Origin: CAZIRF01 sp964541755
GTDB lineage: Bacteria > Spirochaetota > Spirochaetia > Treponematales > Breznakiellaceae
DNA length: 33,609 nucleotides
NCBI GenBank assembly: GCA_964541755.1
Contig: CAZIRF010000033.1
Span: forward strand, 1 to 33,609
Reading direction: 5' to 3'
This document shows positions 1 to 7,925 of this stretch, piece by piece (the stretch's first letter is position 1; each line of letters begins with the position of its first letter). The notes under the pieces are model-generated. The model worked only from the letters and a program-made list of their open reading frames with translations, searched no databases and was not told the DNA's origin. The position numbers and the translations under genes are program-made.

Positions 1-1091
1 TCATTATACAATACCAAGGTGAGCTTGGATTCTTTATTTTTTATACGGATTCAGGGTATAATAAAGATGTATACAAATGGAAAGCACACACTAACAAATC
101 AGACATAGGAAATTTAGTATCACGACAAATCAAGTACACAAGCGAACTTGAAGACTCGGTTGCTAAGTTCGAAAATATTACGTATGCAGAGGATAAAATT
201 GTCAAGGCTCAGTTTAGGCCTTTCATTTCTATGTTTACATATTTTGATGAGTTTATTACACATCGTCGCTATCAAATGCACAATATTTTTCCAGATAATA
301 CTATTATTGCATTGTCTGGACTACAATCATCGAAAAATTACTCAGTATTAGCATCAAATGAAATAGTAAGCCTCGATTATATCGAGAAGACCCAATGTCT
401 TCCCCTCTACCGTTACGAATCCGGTAAACTAGTTGACAATATCACAGACTGGGCGCTCGGGGAGTTTCGCTCGCACTATGGCGTTGCTTCGATCACAAAA
501 GAGGATATCTTCCACTATGTGTACGGGGTGTTGCATAATCCGGTGTACCGGAGGAAATACGAGATCGACCTCAAGCAGGACTATCCGCGCATACCGTTCT
601 ATGAGAACTTCGCTCGGTGGCGGGATTGGGGGAAGGAACTCATGGAGCTCCACATCGGATTCGAGACTGTGAGCGCGTACCCGGGAATCGAAATTGTACT
701 CGCGCCCGCGAAGGCGAAAGAAACGAAAACCCACAGCGCCGGATATTCCAAGGACGATAACGGAAACCGCGTATTCGACGGCACCGTCACCTTTTGCGAC
801 GGCTCGGGACTCAAGGGAATACCTATGGAAGCCTTCGACTACCGGCTTGGTAACAAGAGCGCCATAGAGTGGATACTCGACCAGTACGTCGCCCCCTCGT
901 ATCCCACCGACGAAGAAGTCCTTTCCGGCAAACGCAAGATCCGCGAAGACGAACGCGTCCTTCGCGACAACTTCAACACCTTCCGCTTTGCGGACTACAA
1001 GGACAAAGTCATCGACCTAATCCGGCGCGTCACTACCGTCAGCATCAAGACCGTCGGGTTACAGAAGGAGATGGAGAAGACGGAAGGATGA
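1..1091 (+). CDS. Type ISP restriction-modification enzyme, C-terminal part (5' partial)
   Basis: The reading frame is open from base 3 to the stop at 1089-1091, so only the last 362 residues of a longer protein are visible. Type ISP enzymes (LlaBIII class) are single polypeptides that join a nuclease, a helicase-like translocase, an N6-adenine methyltransferase and a C-terminal target-recognition region. The visible part resembles that last region: an FRPF segment near visible residue 71, a hydrophobic strand followed by QCLPLY near 131-136, and the block from KEDIFHYVYG to PRIPF near 166-199, which is typical of these proteins. The nuclease, helicase and methyltransferase motifs would lie upstream of the window. 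The first ~360 bases are AT-rich and the rest is GC-rich, suggesting a mosaic gene. The stop overlaps the next start (ATGA), so the DUF3800 gene is probably translationally coupled. Family assignment is fairly sure; target and activity cannot be read. Confidence 0.8.
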   Translation, partial: IIQYQGELGFFIFYTDSGYNKDVYKWKAHTNKSDIGNLVSRQIKYTSELEDSVAKFENITYAEDKIVKAQFRPFISMFTYFDEFITHRRYQMHNIFPDNTIIALSGLQSSKNYSVLASNEIVSLDYIEKTQCLPLYRYESGKLVDNITDWALGEFRSHYGVASITKEDIFHYVYGVLHNPVYRRKYEIDLKQDYPRIPFYENFARWRDWGKELMELHIGFETVSAYPGIEIVLAPAKAKETKTHSAGYSKDDNGNRVFDGTVTFCDGSGLKGIPMEAFDYRLGNKSAIEWILDQYVAPSYPTDEEVLSGKRKIREDERVLRDNFNTFRFADYKDKVIDLIRRVTTVSIKTVGLQKEMEKTEG

Positions 1092-1872
1092 CCGAGTTGA
1101 GCAACAACACGAAAATGTACTATTTTGTTGACGAATCAGGAGATCCCAATTTCCTGGGACGAGGAAAAACAAATCTCCTGGAAAAAGGCCTGGCGTCGAA
1201 GTATTTCATGGTCGGATATCTTGAACTGTCTGATCCGCAGGAACTACACCGCCGCTTTCAGGCGATTCGCGAGGAAGTCATCGCAGACGACTTCCTCAAC
1301 GCCATACCATCGGTAAAACATTCGGTCAAATGTTTCCATGCGAACAAGGATTGCAGAGAAGTTCAAGAACGGGTTTTCAAAGCTCTAAAGGAAACAGAAT
1401 TCAACTTTCACGCAGTTGTGATGGAAAAACGGATTGACCAATTTATTACGAGGTTTCACGGAAAGCAAAGCGTGTATTATGCCTACCTTGTCGAACGACT
1501 GATGGAAAATCGCCTTCATCTATACCCCAAAATCGATATTTACTTCTCGAAAATGGGAGCCATAACCAATGAGGAAAACATGTGGGCTGCCTTGGACAGG
1601 TCAAAAGAGCGATTTCTGCAGAAGTGGAAAAAGGAAAGCAATGGAACCATAAGAATATTCATGCAACAACCAAGCCACATCGCAGGATTGCAAGCCGTTG
1701 ATTACGTCTTATGGGGAATACATCGGGTCTATAATCATCAGGATTTCAGGTATTATCTTTTTTGGGGGACAAGATACATTTGGTTCATGACTTTAATTTC
1801 GCTACGCCTTATTATGGCACCTATTATACACAAAAAAAGCCACTTGGCCCAGAAAGATTCGTCTTTAATTAA
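1088..1872 (+). CDS. DUF3800 domain protein with an apparent frameshift
   Basis: The start ATG at 1088 overlaps the restriction gene stop. The N-terminus carries YYFVDESGDP (residues 11-20), the acidic opening motif of DUF3800 proteins, a family with an RNase H-like fold often found beside mobile or defence genes. QAVDYVLWGIHR near residues 201-212 is the conserved C-terminal block. Just after it the frame fails at a run of six T and five G (1758-1768): read straight through, the protein continues as unrelated sequence to 2029. Shifting back one base at that run gives YYLFLGDK, then a tail with LVHDF and YYTQKKPL and a stop at 1870-1872, which is how family members end (about 261 residues). 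The end given here is the frame-corrected one. This is either a homopolymer sequencing error, a real disabling mutation or -1 slippage. The function is unknown; pairing with a restriction enzyme suggests defence. Confidence 0.75.
1755..1770 (+). other. Frameshift site in the DUF3800 gene (T6G5 run)
   Basis: Six T (1758-1763) followed by five G (1764-1768) interrupt the conserved C-terminus. Upstream codons start at positions equal to 2 mod 3 and the conserved tail is read from positions equal to 1 mod 3, so one base is missing or a -1 slip on the TTT codon is needed. The zero-frame codons are CTT TTT TGG, which is not a canonical X XXY YYZ slippery heptamer. Confidence 0.7.
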
Positions 1873-2162
1873 AAAGAGTCCCATCGGGAGCCAGGCGGCA
1901 AAATCGCCGCACGAGGCACGTGGCCTGCTTTTACTCACCCGGGACTCTACCGTAATCATACAATCCCCCATACGGATTGTCAACTCGGCGAAAATGCCTC
2001 CTCAAGCCCCTAATCCCTGTATTGGTTAAAAGACGACGTTCCCCGCATAGTATTTCTGTTTTAGCGCCCAAGCACGCCCGCGGGGGTAGTCCATGACCCC
2101 GCAGACCGGACGGCAGAGCCGTTCGCGGCGTGGCCGTCCGGGCGAGGAGGCATGGACGCAGG

Positions 2163-2199
2163 GGGCGTGCGGAACGGCGGACAGCCGTTTCGCACGCCC
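2163..2199. repeat. 16-bp stem hairpin
   Basis: Arms 2163-2178 and 2184-2199 pair over 16 bases with one mismatch around a 5-base loop. On the minus strand it follows the structured element at 2202-2321, as a second strong hairpin (7894-7919) follows the related element at 7926-8050. Confidence 0.7.
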
Positions 2200-2201
2200 T
2201 T

Positions 2202-2321
2202 CGGGCGTATTGCGTATGGGCCGCCTGCAATACACAAGAGAGGGCTTTTTTTCAGACAGGCCCCCTCTGGAGACATTCCCGGGCGGCCGCTTACGCAAAG
2301 GAGGAACTGCGCCCCCTCCTT
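2202..2321 (-). repeat. Structured 3'-flank element, copy A
   Basis: Read on the minus strand it starts 3 bases after the stop of the GNAT gene. In order it holds a hairpin whose loop side reads GCGCAGT (2298-2321), a block around AAGCGGCCGCCCGGGAA, a GGGGGCC hairpin, and the block CATACGCAATACGCCCG (2202-2218). The copy at 7926-8050 has the same blocks in the same order with about 91 against 92 bases between the GCGCAGT and CATACGC blocks. It has no coding potential. The first hairpin could act as a terminator, but a clear T-tract is lacking. Confidence 0.6.
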
Positions 2322-2324
2322 CCC

Positions 2325-3176
2325 CTATGGCAAATAGCTTATCCGGTAGTCGCCGTATTCTTCGAAACCGACGCGAATATACGCCCTCTGGGCGGGGGTG
2401 TTGCGTTGCTTGACGAAGAGGTTGATGCCGCGTTCCTCGTCGTTGAGGACGGCACAGAGTTCGCCCACGAGGCGGGTGGCGATGCCCTTTCCGCGCCATT
2501 CGGGCAGAACGTAGACCCCGCCGATTTGGTCGCGGGAGAAGGAACGGGCGTTGGTGTTGGCCTTGCCCACAATAACGCCGTCAACAAGCGCCACCAGGAC
2601 GATGCGGTTGCCCAGTATGCGCTCGAGGGCAAGACGGCTTGCGGCGGGTTTGAAGCTGGCGTAGGCGGGTATGACCTCTTCCTTTTCGTATGCGGCCTGG
2701 AGGGGAAAGAGGGCATCGGCATCTTCGTGTGTGGCGCGCCGAATGACCAAGGCGTCCGGGCCGGCTATGAGGGCGGTCGCGAGGGGGCTCGCATCGAGGC
2801 GCATGAGGGCGTAGTCAATGCGTTCAAAACGGGTCTGGCCGCGCTTTTCCAATATGCTCTCGCAGAGGGCGACCGCCCCGGCCTGGCCCTGTATGGAGCG
2901 TATGCGACGCGCCGTCATGCAATGCGCTATGCCGCTGTGGTTGCCGGCGCGATCGGGTTCCGCAAGGACCGGATAGAGAATGCCCGTCGCGCTCAGTATC
3001 AGTATTGAAACTATGGCGCCCTCCCCGTCCCGGGCGTACCAGATGCGGTCCGGCCCGTCATCCCAGGCGAGGAAGCGTTCGCAAGCGGGAACACAGAGCG
3101 ACTCCCGCGCCTCGAGAAAGGCGCGAACACGGCCCTTGGCCTCGCCCTTGAGTGTGTTCCAGGGTAGTTCGGTCAT
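2325..3176 (-). CDS. GNAT-family N-acetyltransferase
   Basis: This 283-residue protein transfers an acyl group from acyl-CoA to an unknown amine. The C-terminal half (about 145-283) is a standard GNAT fold: the strand IGGVYVLPEW leads into the acyl-CoA pyrophosphate-binding loop RGKGIA (228-233), and NTPAQRAYIRVGFEEYG is the typical late alpha/beta element. The N-terminal ~140 residues resemble the extra, more diverged domain seen in two-domain GNATs and carry no recognisable motif. The start lies 9 bases after the trxB stop on the same strand, so the two genes probably share an mRNA; no strong Shine-Dalgarno sequence precedes it. The substrate cannot be inferred. Confidence 0.88.
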   Translation of the reverse strand: MTELPWNTLKGEAKGRVRAFLEARESLCVPACERFLAWDDGPDRIWYARDGEGAIVSILILSATGILYPVLAEPDRAGNHSGIAHCMTARRIRSIQGQAGAVALCESILEKRGQTRFERIDYALMRLDASPLATALIAGPDALVIRRATHEDADALFPLQAAYEKEEVIPAYASFKPAASRLALERILGNRIVLVALVDGVIVGKANTNARSFSRDQIGGVYVLPEWRGKGIATRLVGELCAVLNDEERGINLFVKQRNTPAQRAYIRVGFEEYGDYRISYLP

Positions 3177-3185
3177 ATTGGACTG

Positions 3186-4166
3186 TTACTGCCCTTTGGC
3201 CGCGGAATCGGCGGCCGGGGCGGTATCGCCACTGTAGGCAGAACCCCGCTCTTCGTCGATATACTGGGCGGCACAGTGTGCGGCGACAGCGCCTTCACCA
3301 GCGGCCACGACCACCTGGCGGAAGGGCGTGGCGCGCACATCCCCGGCGGCAAAGAGCCCTTTAAGAGAACTCTCCATACGCTGATCGGTCACGATCGATC
3401 CCGTTTCGTCCTTCTCCACATCGGGGACAAGTTGCGTTTGGGGGATGGAACCCACAAAGACAAAGACGGCGTCAAAGTCTTCCTCGTACTGTTCGCCCGT
3501 ATCGGTTCTCTCGAGGAGTACCGATGAAACCTTCTTGTCGCCCTTGATTTCGGCGACAACATGATTGAAGCGCACCTCGATGTTCTTGTCGTCGAGGACA
3601 CGCTGGGCGATGGCGGGCTGGGCCCGGAAACGGTCGCGGCGGTGGACCATGACGATCTTGTCGCTGAGCTTTGCGAGGAAGCGGGCCTCGTCGCAGGCGG
3701 CATCGCCGCCCCCCACCACGAGCATCTTCTTGCCCTTGAAGAAGGGACCATCGCAGGTTGCGCAATAGGAAACCCCGCGGCCGGAGAACTCGGCCTCGCC
3801 GGGGACATCGAGGGTACGGTGCTTGGCGCCGGTTGCGATAACAACGGCCATAGCGGTAAGCGGGCCTGAAGACGTCTCTATCGTGAAGTATCCATTGTCT
3901 TTTTTTATCGAAGAGACCGAATCCTGTCGAATATCCGCACCGAACTTGCGGGCTTGAGCCTCCATGTCCTGTGCAAACTCGAAGCCGGACCGGGGGGTCG
4001 AATAACCGGGGTAATTTTCGAGGGAGTCAATAAGGAGGGCTTGGCCACCAGAGGCCATTTCCTCAAAGACGACAACCGAAAGGTTTGCGCGCGAACCGTA
4101 CTGGGCAGCGGAAAGCCCGGCGGCTCCGCCGCCGATGATGACGAGGTCGGTATCTGTCTTGACCAT
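3186..4166 (-). CDS. trxB: Thioredoxin reductase (NADPH)
   Basis: It is a flavoprotein of 326 residues that passes electrons from NADPH through FAD and a redox-active disulfide to thioredoxin in the cytoplasm. Visible landmarks are the FAD Rossmann motif GGGAAG (12-17), GGQALLIDSLENYPGY, the active-site CATC (Cys135 and Cys138), the NADPH motif GGGDAA (152-157), HRRDRFRA for the NADPH phosphate, and the C-terminal FAD motif FAAGDVRATPFRQ. Two in-frame ATGs lie further upstream, but GGAGG five bases before the ATG at 4164-4166 fixes the start. The C-terminus has an extra Ala/Asp-rich tail. The GNAT gene follows 9 bases later. No thioredoxin gene is in the window. Three long palindromes lie upstream. 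Confidence 0.95.
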   Translation of the reverse strand: MVKTDTDLVIIGGGAAGLSAAQYGSRANLSVVVFEEMASGGQALLIDSLENYPGYSTPRSGFEFAQDMEAQARKFGADIRQDSVSSIKKDNGYFTIETSSGPLTAMAVVIATGAKHRTLDVPGEAEFSGRGVSYCATCDGPFFKGKKMLVVGGGDAACDEARFLAKLSDKIVMVHRRDRFRAQPAIAQRVLDDKNIEVRFNHVVAEIKGDKKVSSVLLERTDTGEQYEEDFDAVFVFVGSIPQTQLVPDVEKDETGSIVTDQRMESSLKGLFAAGDVRATPFRQVVVAAGEGAVAAHCAAQYIDEERGSAYSGDTAPAADSAAKGQ

Positions 4167-4198
4167 GCGTTCCTCCATCTGGATGTAAAACAATAGAG

Positions 4199-4231
4199 GC
4201 TCTTTCAAAACTCGGTGAGTTTTGAAAGAGC
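4199..4231. repeat. Palindrome 1 upstream of trxB
   Basis: Perfect 15-bp arms (4199-4213 and 4217-4231, reading GCTCTTTCAAAACTC) around a 3-base loop. It lies in the 5' region of trxB, 33 bases before the chosen start, so it would be in the leader or promoter region. Confidence 0.8.
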
Positions 4232-4250
4232 AACCATAATGTATGGTGGC

Positions 4251-4295
4251 GAATAAATCGCATATCCTTATTATGTAAAGATATGCGATTTATTC
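4251..4295. repeat. Palindrome 2 upstream of trxB
   Basis: Perfect 16-bp arms (4251-4266 and 4280-4295, reading GAATAAATCGCATATC) around a 13-base loop; the outer GGTG / CACC extends the pairing after a 2-base bulge. Confidence 0.8.
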
Positions 4296-4301
4296 ACCTT
4301 A

Positions 4302-4340
4302 GAGGTAATTTCAAAAATGACCGATTTTTGAAATTACCTC
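4302..4340. repeat. Palindrome 3 upstream of trxB
   Basis: Perfect 17-bp arms (4302-4318 and 4324-4340, reading GAGGTAATTTCAAAAAT) around a 5-base loop. It shares a TTTCAAAA core with palindrome 1. It could serve as terminator for the SDR gene ending at 4397, but it lies 57 bases downstream of that stop. Confidence 0.8.
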
Positions 4341-4396
4341 AATAATATCCGGGAAAAAGCCCCCGCAATCAAGTACCGACCTCAAAAACCGGGATA

Positions 4397-5131
4397 TTAC
4401 AGGTCCTTTGCAGCCTTTTGCAGGGCCGCTTCAAGACTCATGCCCGCAAAATCCTGGGCGGGGATGAGGCGGCCGCTCTTCTTGTCGTCGAGGAAGGCCC
4501 CCAGGACAAGACCGGGAAGGGCGCTCTGTGGAGCATTGGGGGCCTGAGGACCGCCCAGGTCGGTGCGGCACCAGCCGGGGTCAGTGATGTTCATCATCAC
4601 GTCCGTCCCCTCGATGACCTTCTTCAAGTCCTTAGTGAACTTGTCGAGGGCGGCCTTGCTCGCTGAATAAGCGGCCTGCTCCGGTTCGTCGCGGATACCG
4701 CTGGTGGTGTTGACGATACGCCCGAAGCCCCGCTGGATCATGCCGGGAAGGAGGCGGTAGACGATCATGGCCGGGGCGATGGTATTGATCATGAAGCTCG
4801 TTGTAAAGTCCGATACCGGGGTCTGGAAGAACTCGGTGCGGTAGGCGATCTGGACAGCCGCGTTGTTGAAGAGTATGTCGATAACGAGTTTTCGCGCTTC
4901 CAGCTCGTCGAGCATGCGGGTTACTTCTGCCTCGCTCGAGAGCTCTGCGGCTACCGTCTCGACGGCGACGCCCTTGCTGCGGAGCTCTTCTGCCAAAGCG
5001 GCAAGATGCTCGAGCGAGCGGGCGTGGAGGACAAGATTGCAGCCGTGATCGGCCATGAATTGTGCCATGAGGCGCCCCACACCGCGGCTCGCGCCGGTAA
5101 TGAGGGCCCATTTTCCTTTTACGTTGGTCAT
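4397..5131 (-). CDS. Short-chain dehydrogenase/reductase (SDR)
   Basis: A classical SDR of 244 residues, predicted to oxidise or reduce a hydroxyl/carbonyl group with NAD(P)(H) in the cytoplasm. The cofactor motif TGASRGVG is at 12-19, the NNAA structural motif at 89-92, and the catalytic residues are Ser144, Tyr155 and Lys159 (YSASK). DPGWCRTDLGG is the usual strand-6 PG motif. AAGGAG lies 5 bases before the ATG. It starts 86 bases after the end of the epimerase-like gene on the same strand, so it may be the last gene of that operon. The substrate is unknown. Confidence 0.92.
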   Translation of the reverse strand: MTNVKGKWALITGASRGVGRLMAQFMADHGCNLVLHARSLEHLAALAEELRSKGVAVETVAAELSSEAEVTRMLDELEARKLVIDILFNNAAVQIAYRTEFFQTPVSDFTTSFMINTIAPAMIVYRLLPGMIQRGFGRIVNTTSGIRDEPEQAAYSASKAALDKFTKDLKKVIEGTDVMMNITDPGWCRTDLGGPQAPNAPQSALPGLVLGAFLDDKKSGRLIPAQDFAGMSLEAALQKAAKDL

Positions 5132-5217
5132 TGATTCTCCTTGTACGTGTTAACGCGCAACGGTGGTGGCGCGAGCATCGCTTTGTCCGGCACTGCCGGA
5201 AGTTTTGGCCGGGTGAG

Positions 5218-6231
5218 TTATTTGATCACGGCCTTGGCAGCCGCATCAAGGGCGCCGATAAGGCGCTCGCTCCAGGCATCGAAATCGGGGTCGGGGATCT
5301 GGAGGGCCGGGTTGGCCAAAACGTGTGCGATGGTCTCGCGCACCCCCTGATCGAAGCGGATGGTGGCCGTCCAGCCGGGGACGAGGCGCTTGAGCTTGCT
5401 GTTGTCGAAGACGACCGAGTTCGCCTTGTCGCCCACGAGGCTCCCGGTAAAGTCCTCGCCGGAGCAACGGGCCAGGAATTCGCTGGCCACATGGACGGCC
5501 TTGAGCTCGACAGCCAGGGCATTCGCGATGGCCTGATAAATCTGGTTCCAGCTGAGGGTCTCGTCCGAGGTAATCTGGACACTCTCGCCCAGGGCCTGGA
5601 GGTTACCCAGAAGCCCTATAAAGGCACCCGCGAAGTCGCGGGCGTGGGTCATGGTCCACAGGGAGGTCCCGTCGCCGTGGATGATAACGGGCTTCCCGGC
5701 GCGCATGCGCTGGATGACCTGCCAGCTCCCCTTGGCACCGTGGACCCCCAGCGGCACCGAGCGCTCGTCGTAGGTGTGGCTGGGCCGGACAATGGTTACG
5801 GGGAAGCCCTCGTCGCGATACGCGCGCATGAGGACCTCTTCGCAGGCGATCTTGTTGCGCGAATACTCCCAGAACGGGTTGGACAGGGGAGTCGCCTCGC
5901 TTACGCGGTAGTCGGACAGGGGCTTTTGGTACGCCGAGGCCGAGCTTATGAAGAGGTACTGGCCGCAAGAGTCCTTGAACAGGCGCAGGTCGCGTTCGAT
6001 CTGGGCCGGCACAAAGCCGATAAAGTCCGCCACGGCGTCGAAGCGGCTGCCCGCTATCAGCCTTGAGACGGCCTTCTCGTCGCCCACGTCCACCGTAATG
6101 TAGCGGGCCCCGGGGACGACATCGTTGCGGTTACCGCGGTTGAGGAGGACCAGTTCGTGCCCCTCTGCGACGAGGCGGCGGGAAATGGCGCTGCTGATGG
6201 TCCCGGTGCCACCGATAAAGAGGACTTTCAT
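5218..6231 (-). CDS. NAD-dependent epimerase/dehydratase-family protein (extended SDR)
   Basis: It has 337 residues with an extended-SDR layout. The N-terminal Rossmann motif is GGTGTIS (7-13), the Ser-rich strand ISSASAY is near 95-101, and the catalytic pair Tyr123/Lys127 lies in YSRNK. VRPSHTYDER and the later WTMTHARDFAGA match the substrate-domain motifs of sugar-nucleotide epimerase-like proteins. It lacks the wider GxxGxxG spacing of UDP-galactose 4-epimerase and resembles atypical epimerases/reductases whose substrate is not settled. Its ATG overlaps the alcohol dehydrogenase stop by one base, so the two are translationally coupled. Confidence 0.88.
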   Translation of the reverse strand: MKVLFIGGTGTISSAISRRLVAEGHELVLLNRGNRNDVVPGARYITVDVGDEKAVSRLIAGSRFDAVADFIGFVPAQIERDLRLFKDSCGQYLFISSASAYQKPLSDYRVSEATPLSNPFWEYSRNKIACEEVLMRAYRDEGFPVTIVRPSHTYDERSVPLGVHGAKGSWQVIQRMRAGKPVIIHGDGTSLWTMTHARDFAGAFIGLLGNLQALGESVQITSDETLSWNQIYQAIANALAVELKAVHVASEFLARCSGEDFTGSLVGDKANSVVFDNSKLKRLVPGWTATIRFDQGVRETIAHVLANPALQIPDPDFDAWSERLIGALDAAAKAVIK

Positions 6232-7415
6232 TATGCGTCCTTTCTCTTGAGGGCGAGCTTGTAGATGGCTAGGACATCGGCCTTGCCCAGTTTGACGAAG
6301 TTGCCAACAGTCGAGCTCCCGTTGCCGGTCGCCTTGGCAGCCATCTCGTCGAGGCGGTCTTCGCCGATATCGAGTTCCTCGAGGCTCGTCGGCATGCCGA
6401 TGGAGCGGGAGAAGGCACGGTAGGCGGCAATACCGGCGAGGGCGGTGCGTTCGGGGTGGAAGTAGTCGGGCTGTACACGCCAGACCTCAACGGCCCAGCG
6501 GAAGAAACGCATCACATCATGCTGATAGACGTACTCCATCCATGCGGGGAAGACGACGGCGAGGCCGGCCCCGTGGGTTACATCGTAAATGCCCGAGAGC
6601 TCGTGCTCGATCCCGTGCGAGGCCCAGTCGCCGATGCGGCCCACGTCGAGGGAGTTGTTGTGGCCCATCTGGCCGGTGAGCATGAACTCGGCCCAGGCGT
6701 CGTAGTCGTCGGGTTTGGCGAGGACGCGGGGTGCGGCATTCGCGATGGAGCGCATGGCCGCTTCGAGGAGGCCGTCGGTAAGATCAACGGGCTTGGCGTT
6801 TGTAAAGTAGCGCTCCTGGAGGTGGGCCATGATGTCGCTCGCGCCGGCTCCCACCTGCCAGGGTGGAAGGGTAAAGCAGAATGCGGGATTGAGAATGGAA
6901 AAAACCGGATAAAGGACATCATTGCTCAAGCCCCTCTTCAAGTCGCCGTCTTCATTGCTGATGACGCTCGCATTGCTCGACTCGCTTCCGGCCGCGGGGA
7001 TTGTAAGAATGGTCGCGACCGGAAGGGCCGTCTTGGGGCTCTCCTTGTATTCGTAGAAGTCCCAGACGGGGCAGCTGGCCGGCACGCCGACTGCGATGGC
7101 CTTGGCGCTGTCGATCACACTGCCACCACCCAGGGCGAGAATGAGGTCCACCGATTCGCTCTTCGCAAGGCTGATGCCCTTCTCGACGAGGGACAGCCGC
7201 GGGTTGGGCTGGACGCCCCCGAGCTCGACGACGGAGAGCCCGGCAGCCTCCAGGGATGCGCGGACCTTGGGAAGGAGACCCGAACTGCGAACCCGCTCGC
7301 TACCGTAGTGGATAAGGACCTTCTTGCCGTGTTTGGCGGCCTCTTTTCCAACGGCATCTTCCATGTCACGGCCGAACAGGATGCGGGTGGGATTGCGATA
7401 ATTGAAATTCTCCAT
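6231..7415 (-). CDS. Iron-dependent alcohol dehydrogenase (YqhD/BdhA-like)
   Basis: A group III metal-dependent alcohol dehydrogenase of 394 residues, expected to reduce aldehydes with NAD(P)H in the cytoplasm. The cofactor motif is GGGS (97-100) followed by IDSAKAIA. The metal ligands fall at Asp194, His198, His267 and His281, the same numbering as in E. coli YqhD, which argues for the butanol dehydrogenase/aldehyde reductase branch. The frame stays open far upstream to 7760 through the 95-bp repeats, but GGAGG six bases before the ATG at 7413-7415 sets the start. It is the first gene of a unit with the epimerase-like and perhaps the SDR gene. A promoter candidate lies at 7517-7546. Confidence 0.93.
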   Translation of the reverse strand: MENFNYRNPTRILFGRDMEDAVGKEAAKHGKKVLIHYGSERVRSSGLLPKVRASLEAAGLSVVELGGVQPNPRLSLVEKGISLAKSESVDLILALGGGSVIDSAKAIAVGVPASCPVWDFYEYKESPKTALPVATILTIPAAGSESSNASVISNEDGDLKRGLSNDVLYPVFSILNPAFCFTLPPWQVGAGASDIMAHLQERYFTNAKPVDLTDGLLEAAMRSIANAAPRVLAKPDDYDAWAEFMLTGQMGHNNSLDVGRIGDWASHGIEHELSGIYDVTHGAGLAVVFPAWMEYVYQHDVMRFFRWAVEVWRVQPDYFHPERTALAGIAAYRAFSRSIGMPTSLEELDIGEDRLDEMAAKATGNGSSTVGNFVKLGKADVLAIYKLALKRKDA

Positions 7416-7516
7416 GGGTATCCTCCTTGGAATACGTAAAGGCCTCACAGCGGGGCCCGGATTGTGTATGACAGGTGCAAAGGATGCGAAACCTGCGTGC
7501 ATATTTCTTGAAATGT

Positions 7517-7546
7517 AGTATACACGGAAAACAAACACAAAGGCAA
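7517..7546 (-). promoter_or_regulatory. Candidate promoter of the alcohol dehydrogenase operon
   Basis: On the minus strand, TTGCCT (7541-7546) and TATACT (7517-7522) are 18 bases apart. Transcription would begin near 7510, giving a leader of about 95 nt. Confidence 0.45.
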
Positions 7547-7576
7547 ACGTTTTCGTGTACACCCAAGCAGTTCCAA

Positions 7577-7758
7577 GTGGCAGGGATGCCACCCGGTAGG
7601 CTGGCGATTGCCCTTGCAATCGCGAAAAGCACGAAAGGCACGGATGCCTTTCGTGCGACGCCCGGCTGCAGGTGGCAGGGATGCCACCCGGTGGGCTGGC
7701 GATTGCCCTTGCAATCGCGACAAGCACGAAAGGCACGGATGCCTTTCGTGCGACGCCC
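7577..7758. repeat. 95-bp tandem duplication of a three-hairpin unit
   Basis: Positions 7577-7663 and 7672-7758 are identical at 85 of 87 bases and spaced by 95. Each unit carries three consecutive perfect hairpins; in copy 1 these are 6-bp arms at 7577-7592, 8-bp arms at 7604-7623 and 12-bp arms at 7629-7656 (GCACGAAAGGCA, loop CGGA). The 14-base CCCAAGCAGTTCCA flanks the array at 7562-7575 and 7756-7769, so it may once have been longer. Confidence 0.85.
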
Positions 7759-7893
7759 AAGCAGTTCCAGGGGGGAGGCCGGGATCGCCGAACCCGTGTG
7801 GGGCCTCAAGGGCGCGGGCTCTTCGAGACCGCGCGGACGTTCAAACAAATGCGGGTGAGGAAGCCCGGCCGGGGGGGGCGGCTAACGACAAAG

Positions 7894-7919
7894 GGTCGCG
7901 CTGCCCCCGCAGCGCGACC
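7894..7919. repeat. 11-bp stem hairpin
   Basis: Arms 7894-7904 and 7909-7919 (GGTCGCGCTGC) are perfect around a 4-base C loop. It lies just beyond structured element copy B, in the same relative place as the hairpin at 2163-2199. Confidence 0.65.
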
Positions 7920-7925
7920 GGCTGG

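Larger units (their letters stand above)
1873..2324. other. Gene-free, hairpin-rich intergenic region
   Basis: No convincing gene lies in these 452 bases: the ORFs crossing it are GC-rich, repetitive and unlike any protein family. It is packed with inverted repeats instead: 8-bp arms AGAGTCCC / GGGACTCT around 1875-1948, a 7-bp hairpin ACAATCC / GGATTGT near 1961-1981, 9-bp arms at 2106-2114 and 2133-2141, a 16-bp stem with one mismatch at 2163-2199, and 7-bp arms at 2207-2213 and 2227-2233. The right third is the structured element annotated separately. Confidence 0.6.

Noticed and set aside
2130..3008. 292-residue plus-strand frame across the intergenic region and the GNAT gene
   Set aside because: It runs through hairpins and then antisense to a clear GNAT domain.
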